From the NCBI GenBank assembly GCA_028335825.1, contig JAIOKI010000004.1:248001-312000 (forward strand): DNA of 64,000 nt, in the 5' to 3' direction. Within the stretch, counting starts at the first letter, position 1, and each line of letters starts with the position of its first letter. Positions 10,128 to 19,034 of the stretch are shown one piece after another. The position numbers and the translations under genes were made by a program. This DNA is from Nosema muscidifuracis (lineage: Eukaryota; Microsporidia; Nosematidae). The notes beneath the pieces are model-generated. The model was not told the DNA's origin. It searched no databases and saw only the letters and a list, made by a program, of their open reading frames with translations.

Positions 10128-10190
10128 GGAAGTCAGAATTAAGCTTGCTCATCAGTATTCAGTCTGGGGCGGCAAAAATCATCATTCTTC
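10128..10190 (-). ncRNA. Candidate C/D-box snoRNA guiding LSU P-loop 2'-O-methylation
   Basis: Read on the minus strand: 5' stem GAAG (10190-10187); C box ATGATGA (10185-10179); guide ending GCCGCCCCAGA; D' box CTGA (10162-10159); C' box CTGATGA (10155-10149, one base off consensus); 12-nt spacer; D box CTGA (10136-10133); 3' stem CTTC (10132-10129), which pairs with the 5' GAAG. The D' guide pairs with the LSU P-loop CTGGGGCGG (complement at 38607-38615) over 9 Watson-Crick pairs plus one G-U. The D'+5 rule picks the second G of GGGG. By my recollection this is the position equivalent to E. coli Gm2251 and to yeast 25S Gm2619, guided by snR67. The D guide has no convincing target in the rRNA seen here. 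All boxes, the terminal stem and a meaningful target occur together in a GC island within an AT-rich spacer. Confidence 0.75.
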
Positions 10191-10390
10191 GAGGGGGTAA
10201 TTCAAAATTTTTATTTATAGAAAAATATTAAAAAAATGAAAAATATAAATTTGTTAAATCAGTGTTATATGAAATTCTAAATAAATTTTATTTTTTTATC
10301 TATTATGAAAAATATTAAAAAAAATTAAAGATATAAAATTTATTTTTTTATCAAGTATATGTCTTTTATTAAATTATTACTCAAAATATT

Positions 10391-10394
10391 CCCC
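10391..10394 (+). promoter_or_regulatory. CCCC start motif deciding the start at 10398
   Basis: CCCC lies 3 nt before the ATG at 10398 and downstream of another in-frame ATG at 10359. By the pattern of neighbouring genes, 10398 is the used start. Confidence 0.65.
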
Positions 10395-10397
10395 TTA

Positions 10398-11396
10398 ATG
10401 ATGAGTAAAAATATAGAAGATAGTGATGAAATAACAATTATTAAGAATGTATCTAAAAGATCTAAATCAAAGAAAAAGAATAAAAAGAAAGTATTAAAAC
10501 AGATTATAGAGATAGAATCATCAGAAGAGTTAAATAATGTAGTAGAAGAGTTAAATAATAAAGAAGAGATACCTAATGTAGTAGAGGAAATACCTAATAA
10601 TGTAGTAGAAGAAGAGTTAATTAATGTAGAGGAAATACCTAATAATTTAGTAGAAGAAATAAATGATTATTCTCCTACAATCAAGAGAATTAAACCTGGT
10701 ATTTCTTCACTTCATAAAATAGAAGTAGTTTCTTTATCTTCTACTAATGATAATTTAGATACACAGTGTAAAATATCATGTACAGTAGAAGAAAATTTAA
10801 TTAATAATAAATATATATTGAATGATAATGATAATAAATATATAATAAATGATAATGATAATAATGATTTAATTAATGATAATGATAATAATTATTTGAC
10901 CAATAAATATTCAACTGATATAAAAGAAAAACTGAGTATAGAAAATATTTCATCTAATAATGAAATACAGAATATTTCTACAGATAATAAAAATGATTGT
11001 TTGATAATTTTAAGAGGATCAGAAGAAGAAACCAAGTTTTATTTGAAAGAAGATTCTCTACTTGAAGAACTATTTGAGATATCAGGAATAAATAAAATAA
11101 AGTATAGAGGGATTCCTGTTTCTAAGTATCTCAGTCTTAATGAAATAGGATATTCTAAAGATTATCCTTACTTTGATATTATAGATGATGGATCATCAGA
11201 TCTTAATTTAAAAATTAATTTAGATTTCTACAGTACAAAAATAATAAAAATAAATAAATATAAGAAAGTATGTGATATACTAAAATTATGTGATAAAGAA
11301 GGAGTTATAGTAATGAATGGAATAATAATTAATGAAGATAAGAAGATTAAAGATGTATTTGAGAATGATGATGTAGTGGATGTATTTAATTTATAA
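10398..11396 (+). CDS. Tandem ubiquitin/SUMO-like domain protein (Rad60/Esc2/NIP45-like)
   Basis: 332 residues from the CCC-selected start (345 if the ATG at 10359 were used). The N-terminal half is low complexity: a Lys/Arg cluster (SKRSKSKKKNKKK), then repeats of NVVEE and EEIPN, then Asp/Asn repeats. Two beta-grasp-like units end the protein. The first, ~200-262, starts with CLIILRG. The second, ~269-332, has LNLKINLD, a central helix (KVCDILKLCD) and a final strand DVVDVFNL. Neither ends in Gly-Gly, so they would be structural mimics rather than conjugated modifiers. A disordered acidic N-terminus plus two C-terminal SUMO-like domains is the plan of Rad60/Esc2/NIP45, which act in SUMO-linked genome stability. 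The assignment rests on architecture, not a motif. Confidence 0.6.
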   Translation: MMSKNIEDSDEITIIKNVSKRSKSKKKNKKKVLKQIIEIESSEELNNVVEELNNKEEIPNVVEEIPNNVVEEELINVEEIPNNLVEEINDYSPTIKRIKPGISSLHKIEVVSLSSTNDNLDTQCKISCTVEENLINNKYILNDNDNKYIINDNDNNDLINDNDNNYLTNKYSTDIKEKLSIENISSNNEIQNISTDNKNDCLIILRGSEEETKFYLKEDSLLEELFEISGINKIKYRGIPVSKYLSLNEIGYSKDYPYFDIIDDGSSDLNLKINLDFYSTKIIKINKYKKVCDILKLCDKEGVIVMNGIIINEDKKIKDVFENDDVVDVFNL

Positions 11397-11645
11397 ATAT
11401 CTATAAATAATATATTGTATAATTTAAATATACGAATATAATAATATATTATTTATTTAAATATTTATAACGAATATAATTAAAATATTTATAACAAATA
11501 TAATAATATATTGTTTATTTAATTATAACGAATATATTATCTATTAAAATATAACAATTATATTATCTATTAAAATATAACGAATATTATAATATAATAA
11601 ATATTCATGCATAATTTAAATATTTTTTAACCCCTTCATTATTAA
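11397..11645. other. AT-rich spacer with repeats
   Basis: Phrases taacgaatat, aatatattat and ttaaaatataacaa recur. No gene. CCCC at 11631-11634 precedes the next ATG by 11 nt. Confidence 0.45.
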
Positions 11646-12143
11646 ATGATAATTTTTATAAATTTGATTTATTCATTGACTCTTCATGATAATTTTTTTA
11701 ATACGTTAGAATTACAAAGTCCACTTGAATCAGAAAATATAAAAAAATACAAAAGTGAAGTAGAAAGATTATTTGATTATTTAATAACCAATAAAAATAA
11801 TACACTAAAAGATCTTTGTATCAAAATATTACAGAAAAATAAAACAAGTCCATCTGATGTATACAAAATTCTTAAAAATTGGGATATAAAAGATATTTCA
11901 TTACGTATCAATGAGTTTATAAATTATCTTGATTCTGATATTTATATATCTAATGATTTATTCTACAAATCTAGGAATATTCTTTTACTTCCACCTTTAA
12001 TAGAAGAAGTTGATGATAAAATGATAATTTGGTTTAAGAATAAATATGGGAATAGAGATATTGATAGTAATAGTAATATAGATATTATAAAATATATATT
12101 CTGGGCTGTGTATTTGATACTAGAAGATCATTTTGAATTATAA
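11646..12143 (+). CDS. Small protein of unknown function, possible signal peptide
   Basis: 165 residues. The first ~14 residues (MIIFINLIYSLTLH) are hydrophobic and could be a short signal peptide. The rest is mixed-charge and likely helical, with Asp/Asn clusters at ~138-146 and a hydrophobic aromatic C-terminus (YIFWAVYLILEDHFEL). CCCC 11 nt before the ATG supports expression. No family recognised. Confidence 0.6.
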   Translation: MIIFINLIYSLTLHDNFFNTLELQSPLESENIKKYKSEVERLFDYLITNKNNTLKDLCIKILQKNKTSPSDVYKILKNWDIKDISLRINEFINYLDSDIYISNDLFYKSRNILLLPPLIEEVDDKMIIWFKNKYGNRDIDSNSNIDIIKYIFWAVYLILEDHFEL

Positions 12144-12674
12144 ATTAAATTTTAGTGAATTTATTGATGGATCTTTTTTATTTTTTATGATGAGATTATT
12201 AAATAAATTTAATCTTTAATAAAATTACATTGTTTTTTCTATATTTAAAAGAGATGATTTTTTTGTATAAATTATTTATTGAGTAATTAGCCAATAGAAT
12301 TTCTAAAGGATAAATATTGTCATATAAAAGATTGTATTTTTAATATTATCATTATATTAGTTATTAAAATTATTGTCATTATATTATTTTCATAAGAATA
12401 TTATCATTTATATTATTGTTATTTAAATTATTGGCATTTAAAATTATCAATATAATCTTTTTATTGTTATTAAAATTATTATAATTCAATATCTTCTAAA
12501 CATTATCATTTAAATTATTATAATTCAATATCTTCTAAACATTATTATCATTTAAATTATTATAATTCAATATCTTCTCCTTTAAATATTATTATTTAAA
12601 TATTTTTCATTTATAACGTTACTAATTAAATTTAAAAATATTATTGATCTTATTTTCAATTATTTACCCCCTAA
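12144..12674. repeat. Spacer with ~40-bp tandem repeats
   Basis: Between ~12465 and ~12580 a unit of about 39-42 bp (contains atcatttaaattattataat and tcaatatcttct) is repeated three times. Earlier, looser ttattattaaaattattgtcat variants occur (~12340-12460). No gene or RNA seen. CCCCC at 12667-12671 belongs to the next gene. Confidence 0.6.
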
Positions 12675-14243
12675 ATGAGTACAAAAATAAATTCAAAAAA
12701 TATTTTGATAACTGTCATATCATCAATATTTTTACTATACACTCTTACAATACTTGATTTCTTAAGTATTGGTACTAAACTATATAGATCAAATTCTCAT
12801 GGAGAGAATTTAGAAACATTTAATATGATAGTATTCACTACTTCATGTATAGCATCTCAGTGTGTTTACGGTGGATTAAGTAAATTAAGAGCAGGAATAT
12901 GTGGGGGACCAATTTTTGAATCAGTAAATATTTCTAACGATATACATAATATATGTGAAAAGAATACTAAAACAGCAGTTGAATCTGTTACAAATGCATA
13001 CTTTGCTATTACTATTAGTACACTTTTATTCTCTCTTATGTCATTTGTACTAGGTATGTACAACTTAGGAAAGTTTTTTGATTACATACCAAAGATGGCA
13101 CTTTATGGAGTCATGGCTTCTATAGGAATAGGCTTAGGTGAAGCAGGATTTTCTGAAATATATATTTCAAACTGTTCTCCTGATATTTATATGCATTTAA
13201 GTTGTGTATTCACAGTTTTATTAGTTCTATTTGCATACTATTTAGAAAGAAAATTTCCTGGGTATGTTTTTTTTATACCTTTATATTCATTAATGATAGT
13301 CTTCTTTTTCTACGCTACTTTCTTTACATTTGGATGTAATATGGAATGGTTAAGATATCATAGACTTTTACCAGAATCTGCTAGTATAGAAATATCTATA
13401 AAAGGTTTTACTAAATTTCTTGATATATCTAAAATAAGACCTGATCTTTTATTGAAGTGTTTACCACGTATATTAGATTTAACTTTTACTAATATGATAC
13501 ATATAACGGTAAATGTACCAGGATTTTCTTCTATAATGAATATTCCATCAAATATTAATGACGAATTTAAGACTCAAGGATTTGCTAATATAATAACTGC
13601 TTTTTTAGGTTTCCCTACTTATTTTATAAATTGTACTTCAGTATATTTTAATAAATCAGGTGGTACAAGTAGATTTCATGCTTTATTAGGTGGAATATCT
13701 CTTATAGGATTAATATATTTAGGACCAAAAGCTCGTACAATACTTCCTCGAATTCTTCTAGCTTTTATACCTGTATATATAGGAGGTGCATTCGTTACAT
13801 CAAATATTATAGATAATATAGGATGTGTATCTACCTTAGATATGTCTACAATTATTATATCATGTCTTGTAGGATATTTTATGAGTCCAGTTATGGGTAT
13901 TATTATTGGTTCTTCAGTATATGCATTTATAATCTTATACTCTTATAAAAACTGGTTAGATACCTATGATGATGAAGGAAGTATTTATTATAATGAAATA
14001 CAAAAGACTTATAAGATAGTAAAAATAGATTTTATAGCTTTTTTTATGAACTTGAATTTATTACGTAAGAGATTAAATGTCAAAGGAGAAAAGATTCTTA
14101 TTGATATGCGTCAATGTCCTTATATAGATGCTGAGTCCAATAATATATTAAGTGAAAGTATTGATAAATATGAAGGAGATATATTAGTTATAGGACATCC
14201 TGTTAATTTATATGTTGAGAGATTTAGTAAGTATATGATTTAA
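12675..14243 (+). CDS. SulP/SLC26-family anion transporter with STAS domain
   Basis: 522 residues; CCCCC 3 nt before the ATG. The body has ten or more hydrophobic segments. Residues ~55-95 (CIASQCVYGGLSKLRAGICG, GGPIFESVN) match the substrate-site region of SulP proteins. IPKMALYGVMASIGIGLGEAG and later NITSVYFNKSGGTSRFHALLGG-type sequences fit the second half of the core. The C-terminus (~470-522; ILIDMRQCPYIDAESNNIL) is a short STAS domain. It most resembles the fungal YGR125W/Vsb1 branch, vacuolar members of the family linked to basic amino-acid storage, more than plasma-membrane sulfate permeases. The substrate cannot be read from sequence. Such carriers may help a parasite handle host-derived solutes; that is inference. 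Confidence 0.85.
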   Translation: MSTKINSKNILITVISSIFLLYTLTILDFLSIGTKLYRSNSHGENLETFNMIVFTTSCIASQCVYGGLSKLRAGICGGPIFESVNISNDIHNICEKNTKTAVESVTNAYFAITISTLLFSLMSFVLGMYNLGKFFDYIPKMALYGVMASIGIGLGEAGFSEIYISNCSPDIYMHLSCVFTVLLVLFAYYLERKFPGYVFFIPLYSLMIVFFFYATFFTFGCNMEWLRYHRLLPESASIEISIKGFTKFLDISKIRPDLLLKCLPRILDLTFTNMIHITVNVPGFSSIMNIPSNINDEFKTQGFANIITAFLGFPTYFINCTSVYFNKSGGTSRFHALLGGISLIGLIYLGPKARTILPRILLAFIPVYIGGAFVTSNIIDNIGCVSTLDMSTIIISCLVGYFMSPVMGIIIGSSVYAFIILYSYKNWLDTYDDEGSIYYNEIQKTYKIVKIDFIAFFMNLNLLRKRLNVKGEKILIDMRQCPYIDAESNNILSESIDKYEGDILVIGHPVNLYVERFSKYMI

Positions 14244-15305
14244 AAATAAATGAGAATTAGTTAAGAATTTTATATTTTTTTAGATCATTTCTAGGTTAAA
14301 AAGATTTATTTTTACGTCGTTTTATAAATATTTGATCACAGTATAAATTTAAACAAATATTTAATATGAGGTATTTCATAAAAAAGATCTGAAGTAATTG
14401 ATTATTTAATAGTGATATATAAACATCAATTTTTTAGTATTAAAGTTCATTTCTAATAGTTAATTAATAAAAATATGCTAGAAAAGATTTATATTTTCAG
14501 AATAAGTCAAGATATATTCTTAGATCAATGAAAAATATAAGTACATCTTCAATTATTAGAAAATACTATAATTGATAAAAGTCAATGATTTTAGAATGAG
14601 TAATTAGATTAAGTTAATTTATTTCATTAGACCTTATAGATTGTTCCTTGGTAGGATGATCAGGCAAAAATGAAAAAGTTTGATAAATTTCTTTTTGTTT
14701 ATGAGTTATCAGTTAAACAACTATACTATATTATGATTAATAATTTATTGTATGAATGATATAAATAGGTCTTTTAATAAATTGATAAGTTTTAGTATAA
14801 ACTATATGTACAAATAATTATTCATTAAACTATTTGCTTTTCTTGGAAATAACCAATTATATTTTTATAAAATTGTTAATAAGTTTATTATTGTTTTCTT
14901 ATAAATCCTTCTTTCTTGTATTTACCAGTGAGTTACTACGATATGATCTGGCTATATGACAAATTATCAGTAAGTCTCATATAAATGCTTAAGAAAATTA
15001 TATTTAGACCTATCATAAAAGAATATATTTTTAATCAAAAAAATTAAAAATGACTCATTAAACAAAAACTTCTCTTATACAAGATTTATGTGTATATTAA
15101 TTTGTTATTTAATTCATCAATAGTAGATCAGTATATCCAATAGAATATTTTTAGACTAATTTAAGTCTAATTATGTATGAACTGATCCAATGATAATTCT
15201 TAAAATATTCCCTTAAAAAGAATTCTACTTTAAGACTATAATTATGCATTTCATTGCATAATCATCTCCTTTCTAAGTATAAAAAGAAAAACTTTCTTTA
15301 TTTCT
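14244..15305. other. Long spacer upstream of the homeodomain gene
   Basis: 1062 bases with no ORF of note and little of the tandem repetition seen in other spacers. A gtataaaaag TATA-like box lies at ~15278-15287, about 19 nt before the homeodomain ATG. The rest is AT-rich with isolated less biased patches (~14640-14680, ~14925-14970) that could hide regulatory sites or an RNA gene, but none is identifiable. The length is unusual for this region. Confidence 0.4.
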
Positions 15306-15572
15306 ATGAGCAAGAAAACTCTAAATTTCATTGACCAAGAAAATGAAATTTTAGAGTCATATTCCTCCTCTAACAGAAAACCCAGATTTAGATATAAATA
15401 TAGTAAATTGGAGGAGGAATACTTGGAAGAGTTTTTTCGAAATAATCCCTATCCTAATAAAATGGATAAGATAGGGATCAACATACGAACAAGGATACCT
15501 ATTTGTAACTTAAAAATATGGTTTCAAAATAGGAGATCCAAGGAAAAAAATAAAAGAAAAAATATGTCTTGA
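15306..15572 (+). CDS. Homeodomain transcription factor
   Basis: 88 residues, almost all homeodomain (~23-85). Helix 1 is around YSKLEEEYLEEFF; helix 3 reads PICNLKIWFQNRRSKEK with the invariant Trp, Phe, Asn and Arg residues (WFQNRR). A basic tail (KNKRKN) may be nuclear targeting. Microsporidia have about a dozen small homeodomain proteins; this is one, of canonical three-helix length without obvious TALE insertion. Unlike most neighbours it has no CCC/GGG before the ATG but a TATA-like box at ~15278, and a 1 kb upstream spacer. Targets are unknown. Confidence 0.9.
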   Translation: MSKKTLNFIDQENEILESYSSSNRKPRFRYKYSKLEEEYLEEFFRNNPYPNKMDKIGINIRTRIPICNLKIWFQNRRSKEKNKRKNMS

Positions 15573-16060
15573 ATCCATAATCTTGAAATAAATAAATAAA
15601 TATTTTTAGGTATTTTCAATATTAAAAATTAAATTCATCATAAATATTATTTTGAATATTAGTTGAATTACAAAATGTTGTAATTAAAGATACTAGATTT
15701 TTGTAAATATAGAATATCTAAACTTATTAATTAAGAGTTAATTTTTATATCTTTATGAAAGCAATTCTTTTGAGTTTTTAGTTGTATAAAAATGACACCA
15801 TTTTTCTAATACAATCTTAAATAATTTTAGTTTGAAATTATCTTTTTAATGCAACACAATAAAATCTTTTGTATTTTACATAGATTTTCTAAATTTAGTA
15901 ATATTCCTAGGTTCTTTAATTATACCAAAATATTAATAATCATAAAATTTTCTTACTATATTTATAATAGTCAAAATTTAATATTTATAATCATCAAATT
16001 TTCTTTACTATATTTATAATCATCAAAATTTTATAACTATTTTCATTTTAACATCCTTTT
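15573..16060. other. AT-rich spacer, convergent genes
   Basis: No gene, RNA or clear terminator. Two imperfect copies of tttataatcatcaaaatttt-type sequence lie near 15960-16035. Otherwise featureless. Confidence 0.4.
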
Positions 16061-17692
16061 TTATGGTTTGAATATATATTTCTCTACTTTGCTAATTCCT
16101 GTTCCATATTGCATAGCTTTCTTTGGGAATGAACATACATTCATCAAATTATATTTCTTTAAAACGTTTCTTAATAAAATTTTATTCTCAACATCATTTA
16201 CTAAAAGATCTTTACTTAAATCAAACGAATAATTTACTAAATCTGTATCTAAGAAAGGAATCCTTGCTTCAAAATTATTATTAGATATTATTCTATCATC
16301 TCTTGATAAATTATGATAAGATAAAGTAAATGTATCAAATAACATCTTCAATCTGTAATCAAATTTCTTTTTATAGTTATTTTTCATATTTGAATCTTTA
16401 TTGTATTTACTGTATCCACAGAATATTTCATCTGCTCCACTTCCCAAATATCCTATTTTTCCAAACTCTCTTGCTTTCTTAGATGTAAAATGTAGCACTA
16501 CTCCTATATTAAAATCCATTCTACTTGTTTTGGGATATATTAATTTCTCAATTAGATGTTTAATTTCAAGTATTTCTTCTGTAACTAAATCTATTTCAAT
16601 AAATTTCCATACTCTAGTTTTAAATAATTTTTCTAATTCTTTATAAGCTTTTTTACCATTAATTCTATCAGGTGAATTCTTAAATCCTGTATTTAATAAA
16701 TATATTGGTTTAGTAATATCACTTACTAGATGTAAATATAAAGATATAATTATACTATCAATACCTCCACTAAAAAATACAATCATACTGTCTTCATTAA
16801 GTCTTCTTTTAACACTTGATTTCATAAGAATATCAAATTGATTAAAGCTATCAAATTCGGATATGTGCCTGGGGTGAATTTGAAAATTTAAAGTATCGAT
16901 CCCTTCTAGTAATCCATTTTCAAAAGATCTTTCAAATTTATCTAAATGCCAAGCATCCTTAATGATATTTAAAAAACTTTTTTCCATAAAATCTTCCTTA
17001 GCAAGCTTATAATTATTCTTTAAATATAAATCTACAAGAATTGAGGAATATGAAAGATATTTCAATTTCGCATTCGATTTATAAAATTTATAAGTTCTCT
17101 TATTAGAAACATCATACGAATACAAATATGAATTATTAAGTTCATTTTCATATCTAACAGAAGATAATCTAAAAGGTTTCTCTGTCAAACCCAAGCTCTT
17201 TTTACCAAAGTCATCTTTAAAAAAGAATATGAATCTTTTATAAAATATTACCAATGCGTATTCGTTTTGATACTCATTAATCTCATCATAAACTTTATTT
17301 AGAAATTTCTTAACATATTTTTTTATAAGTAAAATCCTTCTCTCATATTCTATAATCTCTTCTTTACATTGACTTATATTTTCTGTAAGAACTTTAATAT
17401 CAATCTCTATTAATTTATTAAAATCATCATCAAATACTTCTTTTATATTCCTGTCTAGAACATCTTTAATAAATAGTGTGTCACTCTGTTCGTTATTATA
17501 AATCTCTCCATTGTAAAGAAATGTATAATTATCAGTTACAACAGGTTGACTAACAAATCCTCTTATAGATAGAACAGATGAGCATAAATAAATATTATTA
17601 ATCTGTATAATATTACAAAAATCAAGTCCTCTTCTTTTAATTAGATCAATTATTTCTTCATCGTATTCTTTAGAAATATATATTCCACACAT
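16061..17692 (-). CDS. ASNSD1: ASNSD1/YML096W-like asparagine synthetase domain protein
   Basis: 543 residues. Begins MCGIYIS: Cys2 is the class II glutamine amidotransferase nucleophile. The N-terminal Ntn domain includes FLYNGEIYNN, FVSQPVV and SIRGF. The C-terminal asparagine-synthetase-like domain has a PP-loop FFSGGIDS at ~309 and GYLGSGADEIFCGYSKY later. Domain order and a long variable linker match ASNSD1/YML096W rather than true asparagine synthetase, which has a different active-site spacing. The exact reaction of the family is not settled. The start is set by a CCC 2 nt upstream (GGG at 17695-17697 on plus). Length is close to the yeast protein. Convergent with the homeodomain gene. 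Confidence 0.85.
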   Translation of the reverse strand: MCGIYISKEYDEEIIDLIKRRGLDFCNIIQINNIYLCSSVLSIRGFVSQPVVTDNYTFLYNGEIYNNEQSDTLFIKDVLDRNIKEVFDDDFNKLIEIDIKVLTENISQCKEEIIEYERRILLIKKYVKKFLNKVYDEINEYQNEYALVIFYKRFIFFFKDDFGKKSLGLTEKPFRLSSVRYENELNNSYLYSYDVSNKRTYKFYKSNAKLKYLSYSSILVDLYLKNNYKLAKEDFMEKSFLNIIKDAWHLDKFERSFENGLLEGIDTLNFQIHPRHISEFDSFNQFDILMKSSVKRRLNEDSMIVFFSGGIDSIIISLYLHLVSDITKPIYLLNTGFKNSPDRINGKKAYKELEKLFKTRVWKFIEIDLVTEEILEIKHLIEKLIYPKTSRMDFNIGVVLHFTSKKAREFGKIGYLGSGADEIFCGYSKYNKDSNMKNNYKKKFDYRLKMLFDTFTLSYHNLSRDDRIISNNNFEARIPFLDTDLVNYSFDLSKDLLVNDVENKILLRNVLKKYNLMNVCSFPKKAMQYGTGISKVEKYIFKP

Positions 17693-18208
17693 AAGGGATA
17701 ATTATTTTATGCAGAATAAAATATTTTTATATTTTATTTATGCATAGATTTATAATAATTAAATGTTATTAGAAAATGGTAATTTTTTTGTATGAAATAA
17801 AAAGTTTTATTAAATTCACATTTAATAAAATTAACTTTATCTCTCAACTAGTGCAATATTAGAATCATTGTATAAGTTCCTTAGAACTACACCTCATTGC
17901 TCATAAAGCATTTAAAGGGATAAATTTCTATGAGAGACATAAAACCTTATGATTTTTAATTCTAATCAAATATTATAAATTATCTAAGTTTTAATTAATA
18001 ACTGTATTTAGTGTATTAATACCTAACCATAATAAATAAAATAATCTCTTATATCAACACGTAATATAAAAGAAAGTTTAGTAGCATGAAAATTAATAAT
18101 ATATCTAAATTTTAATATGAATTTAATTTATCAAATATTATTTGATTTTTAATTTTTTTATCATGTTTTGGATTTAAATATAAATTCAGAAATATATAAA
18201 TAATTAGC
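17693..18208. other. Divergent spacer with an inverted-repeat-bounded segment
   Basis: 516 bases. At 17840-17846 TCTCTCA and at 17931-17937 TGAGAGA form a 7-bp inverted repeat bounding a ~100-nt segment of lower AT content. Inside, GTGTA...TATAC with a TTC/GAA tip (minus-strand reading) makes a second hairpin. It could be a small structured RNA, but no known family fits. The remainder is plain AT-rich sequence. Confidence 0.3.
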
Positions 18209-18640
18209 ATGGCTAAGAATAAAAGTAAGAGTGGTAACAGGGCAACTAAAATGAAGACAGAAAATAAAAATAAGAAAAAAGAAATGAAGAAGGTTAGTGC
18301 AAATAAAGAAAGTCGAGTACCTGTCCCAACTGAAGATTTTCAAAAGAATGATATTCTATCTAATTTTAATATCATAAAAGTAAGAGATGATAAAAATATC
18401 TTAGATGAAAAATTAGAAGATGAGGTTGAGTTAATTAATAACGTAATTCATAAAAAATGCATTGATAAAAAAGATAAATTTAATGTAGATGAAATATTAA
18501 ATATAAAAAGGTTGATTAATTTTTATGAATCTTTATGTTTAAAGATTGTATCTAAAGATATTAAATTAGGAAATATCGATCAGAAAGATAATTCGAAATC
18601 TATCACTAAACATACTAAAATAGTTCAAAAAATTTATTAG
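18209..18640 (+). CDS. Small basic protein of unknown function
   Basis: 143 residues. The first ~35 are very Lys-rich (KNKSKSGN, TENKNKKKEMKK), like a nuclear or nucleolar signal. Residues ~45-115 are acidic then helical (ILNIKRLINFYESLCLKIVS). No CCC/GGG motif precedes the ATG, so this is less secure than its neighbours. No family recognised. It could be a rapidly evolving ribosome-biogenesis or chromatin protein; that is a guess from composition. Confidence 0.5.
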   Translation: MAKNKSKSGNRATKMKTENKNKKKEMKKVSANKESRVPVPTEDFQKNDILSNFNIIKVRDDKNILDEKLEDEVELINNVIHKKCIDKKDKFNVDEILNIKRLINFYESLCLKIVSKDIKLGNIDQKDNSKSITKHTKIVQKIY

Positions 18641-19034
18641 AATTAGATGAACGTAAAAAGAAATTCAAAAAATTATTAATCTTTTGGTCTAAGAAGCCAT
18701 AATTAAAATATTTCAAATATTTATTTTTTGAAAAAATCATAAACCTTCATTATTTTAATAAAATACATTAATTAAATTTTATGTTTTCTTTTATAATTAA
18801 GTATATCAATAAATATATTATAATTTATCATCTTAAAAAGTGATAATATTTCTAATTATTAAAATAAAACATAACCATCAGGTTTTTATCAAAAAGCCAA
18901 AATTTAAATATAACGAAATAAATGAAAAAATCAAATATTTCATAAGCTATTTAAGAAATCAAAACATTTCCTTTAAGAATACTTCAGAGACTAAAACATC
19001 TAATTTATTATAAAATTAATTTGAAATTTTTTAA
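18641..19034. other. AT-rich spacer between convergent genes
   Basis: 394 bases, no gene or repeat array visible. Confidence 0.4.

Larger units (their letters stand above)
9639..10397. other. Spacer holding a candidate snoRNA
   Basis: 759 bases without a protein gene. Most is A/T-rich. The stretch ~10126-10200 stands out with much higher GC and is described separately as a C/D-box snoRNA candidate. A second less AT-rich patch (~9820-9960, with ctgtgaagagacag forming a small hairpin) has no assignable identity. Confidence 0.5.

Noticed and set aside
17839-17940. U4 snRNA
   Set aside because: Fragments resemble U4 but lack the 5' stem II, correct stem I order and an Sm site.
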